The notes beneath the pieces were generated by a model, which searched no databases, was not told the DNA's origin, and saw nothing but the letters and a program-made list of their open reading frames with translations. 64,000 bases of DNA from Streptacidiphilus sp. ASG 303 (lineage in GTDB: Bacteria > Actinomycetota > Actinomycetes > Streptomycetales > Streptomycetaceae): NCBI RefSeq assembly GCF_020991365.1, contig NZ_JAJLRA010000009.1:1-64000 (forward strand). The letters are read 5' to 3'. This document shows, piece after piece, positions 61,143 through 64,000 of this stretch. The position numbers were made by a program, and so were the translations under genes. The stretch's first letter is position 1. Each line of letters opens with the position of its first letter.

Positions 61143-63113
61143 GTGCCTATCTCACACTCGCGTGCCGGCATCGCCTCCGTGTGCGCCTCGGCCTTGACGT
61201 TTTCAGGACTGGTCGTCACCGGGATGGTTGCGGCGCAGCCCGCGGCCGCCGCGGACCCGGCCGGCTACCAGAATGTTCGGATCAACGAGGTCACCTCGTC
61301 GAACAACGACACGGTGGAGCTGTACAACACCGGGTCGACCGCGGTGAGCATCAGCGGCTGGAGGATGTCCGACGACGGCTTCTCACCTCAGGCGTTCAGC
61401 CCGTCCGCCGGCACCATCCCGGCAGGCGGCTTCGTCACCTTCAACTCGCCCAAGGGGCTCGGCGACTCCGACAAGCTGGTGGTCTACACCTCCGACGGCA
61501 CGGTGGTCGACCGTGTCGAGTGGGCCACCGGCCAGGCGAAGCCGGCCATGGCGCGGTGCGGCGGCGACGGCACCGGCGCATGGGTGACCACCACCGCGGC
61601 GACCACGTTCGGCGCCGCGAACGCCTCGGGCTGCCCGTCCTCGGTCCCGGCGGCGAGCCGGGTGCGGATCAACGAGGTCACCTCGGACGGCGCGGACACC
61701 GTGGAGCTGTACAACGGCGGGACGAGCACGGTCAGCATCGGGTCGTGGAAGTACGTCGACAACGACACCAGCCACTCCCCGGCCTCCATCTCGTCCTCCT
61801 CGCCGAGCACGACCAGCATCCCCGCGGGCGGCTACGCCACGTTCGGCTCCACCCTCGGTCTCGGTGACAACGACTCGCTCTTCCTCATCGACAGCAACGG
61901 CACCACCGTCGACTCGGTGACCTGGGCCGTCGGCGGCGCCAAGCCGTCGGACGAGCGCTGCGGCACCGGCAGCGGCTGGTTCCAGACCGCCACGACCGCC
62001 ACCCTCGGCAGCGCCAACTCCTGCTCGGGCACCGGTGGCACCGGCGGCGGCACCGGGCATCTGCTGGGTGGCGGCGGCTCGCTCACCAGCGGCTGCACCC
62101 CCGAGGCGCCCACGGGCACGGGTTCCACCCCGGCGGGCACCTCGGCGTGGCCGGGCGGCCTGGACGTCACGATCGCCGACAACGTCTGCGCGTTCACCAC
62201 GTCCACCGGCCCTGAAGGCCGTGACCTGAGCGGGCTGGCGTTCGACCCGGCGAACCCGTCGGTGCTGTGGGCCGCGAAGAACAAGAACTGGCTGTACAGG
62301 CTGGTCAAGAGCAACGGCAGGTGGATCCCGGACCCGTCGTGGAGCGCGACCGGCAAGCAGATCCGCTTCGCGGGCGGCACCGGCCAGCCGGACTCCGAGG
62401 GCCTGACGGTCGGCGGCAACGGCCACCTCTACGTGACCTCCGAGCGCGACAACACCGACAACACGGTCCCCAAGGACACGATCATGGAGTTCGACCCGGC
62501 CGCGGCCGGCTCGACCCTCACCCCGGTGCGCCAGTGGGACATGACCGCGCAGTTCCCGCAGCTCGACACCGGCAGCAAGGACGACGCCAACCTGGGCTTC
62601 GAGGGCGTCGGCTACGTGCCGGACAGCTGGCTGACAGCGAACGGCTGGGTCGACCCGCTGACCCACGCCGCGTACAACCCGGCGGACTACCCGCTGCACG
62701 GGTCGGGCCTGTTCTTCGCCGGTCTGGAGTGGGACGGCACGCTGCACGTCTACGGCCTGAACTCCGACGGCACGTTCACGACGTTCGGCACGGTCCCGAC
62801 CGGCAAGGGCGCCGTGATGGACGTGACGTTCGACGCCGGAACGCAGCGCATCGTCGCGACCTGCGACAACACCTGCGGCGAGACGCACACCTTCATGAAG
62901 GTCGACGCCAACGGCACGATCGTTCCGGACGTGACCTACACGAACCCCGCCGTCATGCCGGTCGACAACCTGGAGGGCTTCGCGATCGCACCGGCCTCGA
63001 CCTGCGTCAACGGCCTGCGCGAAGCGGTCTGGAGCGACGACGGCGTCTACGGCTTCGGCTCGGGGAGCTCCTCCTACGGACACGCGCTGTACAGCGGCAC
63101 CCTCCCCTGCTGA
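61143..63113 (+). CDS. secreted protein with two lamin-tail domains and an esterase/SdiA-regulated-like C-terminal domain
   Basis: The protein has about 656 residues. The signal peptide is GIASVCASALTFSGLVVTGM with cleavage after AAQPAAAA. Lamin-tail domain 1 (about 40-150) has VRINEVTSSNNDTVELYNTG, STAVSISGWRMSDDGFSPQA and GGFVTFNSPKGLGDSDKLVV. Domain 2 (about 170-290) repeats this: RVRINEVTSDGADTVELYNG. A Gly-rich linker precedes a propeller-like domain (DLSGLAFDPANPSVLWAAKN, SEGLTVGGNGHLYVTSERDN, DNLEGFAIAPASTC) similar to SdiA-regulated or phytase-like proteins. GTG 61143 opens the signal peptide; ribosome binding site weak. Likely extracellular or cell-wall bound. Catalytic function is not clear. 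Confidence 0.82.
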   Translation: MPISHSRAGIASVCASALTFSGLVVTGMVAAQPAAAADPAGYQNVRINEVTSSNNDTVELYNTGSTAVSISGWRMSDDGFSPQAFSPSAGTIPAGGFVTFNSPKGLGDSDKLVVYTSDGTVVDRVEWATGQAKPAMARCGGDGTGAWVTTTAATTFGAANASGCPSSVPAASRVRINEVTSDGADTVELYNGGTSTVSIGSWKYVDNDTSHSPASISSSSPSTTSIPAGGYATFGSTLGLGDNDSLFLIDSNGTTVDSVTWAVGGAKPSDERCGTGSGWFQTATTATLGSANSCSGTGGTGGGTGHLLGGGGSLTSGCTPEAPTGTGSTPAGTSAWPGGLDVTIADNVCAFTTSTGPEGRDLSGLAFDPANPSVLWAAKNKNWLYRLVKSNGRWIPDPSWSATGKQIRFAGGTGQPDSEGLTVGGNGHLYVTSERDNTDNTVPKDTIMEFDPAAAGSTLTPVRQWDMTAQFPQLDTGSKDDANLGFEGVGYVPDSWLTANGWVDPLTHAAYNPADYPLHGSGLFFAGLEWDGTLHVYGLNSDGTFTTFGTVPTGKGAVMDVTFDAGTQRIVATCDNTCGETHTFMKVDANGTIVPDVTYTNPAVMPVDNLEGFAIAPASTCVNGLREAVWSDDGVYGFGSGSSSYGHALYSGTLPC

Positions 63114-63201
63114 TCCGCCCGACCGCTGGACACCGCTCACGCAGGGGGCGGCCGCCGGGGCGAGGCGGAACGGGGACTGCCGGCGCCCCGGACGGAACGC
63201 C

Positions 63202-63262
63202 GCGACGAAGCTCCCGCCAGTCGGGGTCACGACCACCCCCTGACTGCCGGGAGCTTCGTCGC
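63202..63262 (+). terminator. long hairpin after the lamin-tail protein gene
   Basis: Arms of about 26 bp (63202-63227 with 63235-63262) pair with few mismatches; the outer 14 bp (GCGACGAAGCTCCC) are perfect. Confidence 0.75.
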
Positions 63263-63851
63263 ACTCGTCCCCGGCCTGCTCCCCGGCCGTCTCCGCCAGG
63301 TGCGCTCCCGCCTGCCGGCGGACAACCGTCCGCCGGCAGGCGGGGATACCGGGGAGGTGAGGGGGCCCGAAGCCCGCGCCGGAGTTGCGGCGCAGGGCGG
63401 ACCCGCCGATGCGCAGGGGGCCGGGCGGTCCCTCCTGGCGGGGAGGACCGCTCCGCCGCGCTCTGCGGCCCGGTCGTCCTCCAGCACCGGGCCGGTGGTG
63501 CGTACGCTGCAGCGGTTCCCGTCGGTGTGCACGGCGCCACCGCTGCCGCCGCCGGGAGCCCCAGGGCGCGCGGGGATGGCGCTGTGCCCGACGGCCGCGT
63601 TGCGGGTCAGGGGCGAGGGCGCCGCAGGAGACCCCGACGCTGCCGGGCGCCCCAGCGCCACAGGAAGATTTTGCGATGTCATGGAAGCGCCTTGACTGCC
63701 TTACGACCTGCGCGTTGTCCTCTTTGTCCACGTGCAGGGCCAACCGGTCACGCCACGTTCACCGCACCGACCTTCCTCGGCGTTCTACGCGCGTGGTGTC
63801 ATGTGCGCGCCCACTCACCCCCGTGGGAGTCCACCTGACCGGGAGTCACGC
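63263..63851. other. intergenic with a second hairpin
   Basis: A perfect 14-bp-arm hairpin (63310-63323 with 63328-63341, loop AACC) follows the terminator. No gene recognised in the remaining roughly 500 bp; the last part must hold the promoter of the gene at 63852. Confidence 0.55.
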
Positions 63852-64000
63852 ATGCCGTCGAAGGTCCTCAGCCGTGCCGGTGCCGTCCTGGCGGCCGGCG
63901 CCGCCGTCCTCACCACCGCCGCCCCCGCGAACGCGGCCACCTACTCCGCGTTCGCCTTCTCGCAGAGCGGCAGCCAGCCCACCATCTACGACTTCATCAA
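63852..64000 (+). CDS. secreted protein, N-terminal part only (cut by window end)
   Basis: ATG 63852 with GGGAG seven bases upstream starts a clear signal peptide: SKVLSRAGAVLAAGAAVLTT then APANAATYSAFAFSQSGS. Cleavage is likely after ANA (about residue 29). Only about 50 residues are in the window, so the family cannot be told. Confidence 0.75.
   Translation, partial: MPSKVLSRAGAVLAAGAAVLTTAAPANAATYSAFAFSQSGSQPTIYDFI

Noticed and set aside
1-64000. tRNA or rRNA genes
   Set aside because: No cloverleaf with a TTCGA-type T-loop pattern or rRNA-like conserved stretch noticed by eye; a tRNAscan run would settle it.

Overview
The window reads as the chromosome of a Streptomyces or close relative. 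The evidence is the very high G+C with strongly GC-biased third codon positions, GTG and TTG starts, leaderless genes, SCO5918- and CU044_5270-type families, and many decaying insertion sequences. The dense transposon scars, accessory enzymes and secreted proteins suggest a chromosome arm. Bases 1-140 hold telomere-like palindromes followed by a TtrA-like helicase gene, so the left edge may lie near a replicon end; this is an inference.

Layout: 0.5-3.0 kb, telomere-type helicase. 3.2-4.3 kb, a stack of gene and IS fragments (IS256, LuxR-type ATPase, IS701, SDR). 4.6-7.5 kb, a secreted L,D-transpeptidase-like protein and a coupled ECF sigma factor/CU044_5270 pair. 8.3-13.3 kb, a large secreted subtilase and a TrmB/LuxR-type regulator. 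13.5-15.7 kb, a SigJ/ECF41-like sigma factor coupled to a frameshifted FAD oxidoreductase. 16.5-21.2 kb, two parallel modules of target gene plus divergent TetR regulator (ALDH with a broken TetR, MFS with an intact TetR) that share an operator. 21.2-27.3 kb, a DUF4232 lipoprotein, an XRE/NB-ARC/TPR regulator and several IS and gene relics. 27.7-32.4 kb, small accessory genes: VOC, XRE, DUF2716-DUF6881, a SUKH-like gene, and a membrane protein/MarR pair. 32.9-36.4 kb, a PEP-mutase-family gene and an ABM monooxygenase that share a leader element, then a broken IS110 element. 37-46.4 kb, TetR/SGNH hydrolase, a TmrB-like ATPase, WrbA, GNAT, a DinB-like protein and an ArsR-SRPBCC fusion, separated by GC-rich tandem repeats.

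46.7-50.5 kb is a giant secreted S53 (sedolisin-type) peptidase with Kelch and carboxypeptidase-regulatory-like domains. 51.3-55.1 kb is a stress/ribosome module: cold-shock protein, DEAD-box RNA helicase, SCO5918-family protein and cysteine-free L33 and L36. 55.4-58.3 kb is a rifamycin phosphotransferase (rph) with an upstream inverted repeat resembling the rifamycin-associated element. 58.5-64 kb holds a DUF2199 protein, an aminoglycoside-phosphotransferase-family protein, a broken alpha/beta hydrolase, a secreted lamin-tail-domain protein and the start of another secreted protein cut by the window end.

Recurring themes are small regulator-target pairs with visible operators, secreted proteins, antibiotic-resistance-type enzymes (Rph, TmrB-like, MFS, APH) and extensive decay: at least a dozen frameshifted or truncated genes. 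No CRISPR array, tRNA, rRNA or complete biosynthetic cluster was seen.
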